A stretch of 24,502 nucleotides of DNA, from contig CALFYA010000187.1 of the NCBI GenBank assembly GCA_937952925.1, positions 1 through 24,502 of the forward strand, given 5' to 3'. Origin of the DNA: an uncultured Moraxellaceae bacterium (GTDB lineage Bacteria > Pseudomonadota > Gammaproteobacteria > Pseudomonadales > Moraxellaceae). Positions 22,739 through 24,502 of the stretch are shown in pieces; the stretch's first letter is position 1; each line of letters opens with the position of its first letter. Made by a program: the position numbers and the translations under genes. A model generated the notes under the pieces. It had not been told where the DNA came from. It saw nothing but the letters and a program-made list of their open reading frames with translations, and did not search any database.

Positions 22739-23755
22739 ATGTTTGGTTCAGCCTCGATGAGCGGGAGTTTTGCCAGTTTGCTGCTGCGCTATTGCCATCG
22801 TTATGGATTGAACGCACCCAGCGCCGCACATCAATATACTCCGCAAGACCGTATTCCGATTGCTGATTTTCATCAGATGCTGGAGTTTATCCAAGTGCAA
22901 TGCCCTGAGGTGCGCTTGGGGTTGGCACTTGGTGCACATGCGCAAGTCAGCGATATTGGCGTGCTGGGCTACTTGAGTTTGTCGTGCGATACCTTGTGGG
23001 AAATGATGCTGCGCTTTATGCGCTATCACCGCTTGGCCTACGATGCCAACGAGATGGAAATCAATTTTAATGATGATGCCTTAGAAATCAGTTGGGGCAT
23101 TGAGCGCGTTCAACCGACGTTATTACAAGATGAAACCTTGTTGGCGTTGTTTGTGACCGTGCTACGCCAGCTGACCACCTTTGATCATGTCCGCCTGTTG
23201 TCGTTGGATTTGATTCATCACGTGCCCGATGATGTTGCCGCCCAATACCATGCGTTTTTTGATTGTCCGATTCGCTTTGCTGCTGACAAAACACGCTTGT
23301 CTTTTCCACTCAGTTCGCTAACCACCTCGTTTAATCATGCCGATCCGCAGTTGATTTTGCGCCTTGAGCAACAGGCTGAAGCGTTGATGAATGCGCTTCC
23401 AGCGGTCGATACCTTTGATGATGAGCTGCGCCAAGTGTTGATCCGCTGCCTACACAACGGCGAACCCGGTCTTGAGCAAGTGGCTGAAGCCATGAATCTG
23501 TCGGTGCGTAGTCTGCAACGGCGCTTGGCCGAGCAGCAGCAAACCTTCCAAAATATTTTGGCGCGTACCCGTTTGGCGCTGGCGCGTCAGTATTTGCAAG
23601 ACGCGAGCCTCTCGCTGTCGGATATTGCGTTTTTGCTGGGGTATTCGGAGCAAAGCGCCTTTCAACGTGCGTTTAAGCAGTGGACAGGGCAAACGCCCCA
23701 TCAACTGCGGCAAAGCGAATTTATGTTGATGTCTCAGCCATCTGATCTGGAGTAG
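22739..23755 (+). CDS. AraC-family transcriptional regulator
   Basis: This 338-aa regulator has the length and layout of the OruR/VirF-like AraC group. A long N-terminal ligand-binding domain (about 20-200, arabinose-binding-like) includes GLALGAHAQVSDIGVLGYLS. The C-terminal double helix-turn-helix (about 246-325) includes VAEAMNLSVRSLQRRL and SDIAFLLGYSEQSAFQRAF, the family signature. ATG 22739 has GGAG about 10 nt upstream; an in-frame ATG at 22757 is an alternative. It converges on, and overlaps by 35 bp, the fatty acid hydroxylase gene. Members of this group often control fatty acid, lipid or amino acid genes. Whether it controls its neighbour is not shown. Confidence 0.9.
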   Translation: MFGSASMSGSFASLLLRYCHRYGLNAPSAAHQYTPQDRIPIADFHQMLEFIQVQCPEVRLGLALGAHAQVSDIGVLGYLSLSCDTLWEMMLRFMRYHRLAYDANEMEINFNDDALEISWGIERVQPTLLQDETLLALFVTVLRQLTTFDHVRLLSLDLIHHVPDDVAAQYHAFFDCPIRFAADKTRLSFPLSSLTTSFNHADPQLILRLEQQAEALMNALPAVDTFDDELRQVLIRCLHNGEPGLEQVAEAMNLSVRSLQRRLAEQQQTFQNILARTRLALARQYLQDASLSLSDIAFLLGYSEQSAFQRAFKQWTGQTPHQLRQSEFMLMSQPSDLE

Positions 23756-24401
23756 GTTCGGGCGATTGTCCCAAACGCTCGGCAGCGCGGCGGTCATTTT
23801 CTAGGCGAATATTGGCCTCCACGCGCTCAAATACCTTGGGAAATAAACGACGGCTCCATGCATTGAGCGGTGCTTCAATGATTTTGGGCAACGGCAAGCC
23901 CAGAGGATTAGACTCCATCAACTCCGCACTCGACGCTTCACGCGTGCCCATCAGGTAGTCAAACCACGGACGGGTGACACACCAGTTGGCGTCTTGGATG
24001 GTGTTCATGTGGTGGTCGTAGTGCCACGGAATGCGTTTTTTCGCCCACTCAGGACTCAAGTGCGAGCGGCTGTGCACATAATAATAATTGGCTGCGCTGT
24101 ACCATGTGCCAATCACAAAGCCTTTGGATACCGGCCAAAACACCGTCATTACCCCAGCGAGCACCGCAAGTTGAGTGACTTCCAGACGAGTGCGGTCATT
24201 GTGTAAGCCTTGCTCATAGCATTCATCGGCAAATTTGGTTTTGCGTACCATGCGATGATGCGCCCAATGGCTATTCATGCTTGGTGGATGGGGGCTATAG
24301 CGTGGCTGGCCTTTACGCGGCACACCATGCAGCACATATTTATGCTCAAACCATTCAAACGCGTTGGCGGTGAGGACGCCTGCAACAAAGCCTTTTAACA
24401 T
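23721..24401 (-). CDS. Fatty acid hydroxylase / sterol desaturase family protein
   Basis: This 226-aa membrane protein carries the histidine clusters of the di-iron hydroxylase family (PF04116): His20-x4-His25 (EHKYVLHG), His45-x2-His48-His49 (HWAHHR), His110-x3-His114 (HSRSH) and His127-x2-His130-His131 (HYDHH). Hydrophobic segments at about 1-18 and 75-110 separate them. The family oxygenates lipids, sterols or carotenoids; the substrate here cannot be told. The start at 24401 has only a weak GAG upstream. The Glu/Arg/Pro-rich C-terminal tail overlaps the AraC-type gene by 35 bp in opposite orientation. Confidence 0.85.
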   Translation of the reverse strand: MLKGFVAGVLTANAFEWFEHKYVLHGVPRKGQPRYSPHPPSMNSHWAHHRMVRKTKFADECYEQGLHNDRTRLEVTQLAVLAGVMTVFWPVSKGFVIGTWYSAANYYYVHSRSHLSPEWAKKRIPWHYDHHMNTIQDANWCVTRPWFDYLMGTREASSAELMESNPLGLPLPKIIEAPLNAWSRRLFPKVFERVEANIRLENDRRAAERLGQSPEPTPDQMAETST

Positions 24402-24502
24402 GATGGTGCACTCAATGACCTTTTATCGTTGATCCTGCCCTGTTCTGGAGCTATTGTCAAATCTGGTGTTCAGCCAACTTAAGCGGCGTTCTGTTTGATT
24501 TC

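Noticed and set aside
22639..22866. 75-codon ORF before the AraC-type gene
   Set aside because: It overlaps the start of the AraC-type gene in another frame and has no recognisable features.
1..24502. CRISPR arrays, tRNA or rRNA genes, anti-phage loci
   Set aside because: No regularly spaced repeats, cloverleaf sequences, rRNA stretches or defence-type domains were found on reading both strands.

Overview
The window is a 24.5 kb chromosomal stretch of a gammaproteobacterium, most likely a member of the Moraxellaceae outside or near Acinetobacter. This rests on the recalled Acinetobacter-like order xerD, dsbC, hom, thrC, pbpG, gacA, pilS, pilR, ctp, gpmI, on a FilA-like Moraxellaceae surface protein, and on a moderate GC content. 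No species can be named from the sequence alone. There are no tRNA or rRNA genes, CRISPR array, transposase or prophage genes.

Region 1 (1-6369) is the accessory part. It opens with the 5' end of a leftward ygiQ-type radical SAM gene. A rightward operon follows: an exported DUF4331 protein, a 77-aa lipoprotein, an exported repeat protein and a HupE/UreJ-type membrane protein with an EF-hand-like loop. After a structured gap of about 500 bp comes an ECF sigma factor translationally coupled to an RskA-type membrane anti-sigma factor. The same bipartite motif, TGAATCCAA-N14-CGTATAT, lies upstream of the DUF4331 operon (379-408) and just after the HupE-like gene (4553-4582). I infer that the ECF factor controls both, giving a self-contained envelope-stress or metal/calcium-related module. 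The second copy could drive a small RNA of about 120 nt that ends at a terminator-like hairpin. A 37-aa hydrophobic ORF and a leader ORF lie between that hairpin and the sigma gene.

Region 2 (6368-6733) is a 269-bp MITE-like element. It has 19-bp imperfect terminal inverted repeats and contains two long consecutive stem-loops. It begins inside the rskA-like stop codon and is followed by two further hairpins before xerD.

Region 3 (6734-11819) is housekeeping: the XerD recombinase, an unrecognised helical protein in convergent orientation, a lipoprotein DsbC-like disulfide isomerase, and the threonine pathway genes hom and thrC. Good intrinsic terminators follow dsbC and thrC. ThrC carries an apparent cysteine-containing insertion.

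Region 4 (11993-14025) holds a FilA-like exported protein converging on a Wzb-type low-molecular-weight phosphatase; their stop codons overlap. These two look inserted between thrC and pbpG relative to the Acinetobacter order as I remember it.

Region 5 (14199-22514) contains pbpG (PBP7), a divergent regulatory operon gacA-pilS-pilR plus a small lipoprotein, and a leftward gpmI-ctp pair. The lipoprotein and ctp genes overlap tail to tail by 65 bp.

Region 6 (22739-24401) is an AraC-family regulator converging, with a 35-bp overlap, on a fatty acid hydroxylase/sterol desaturase-family membrane enzyme.
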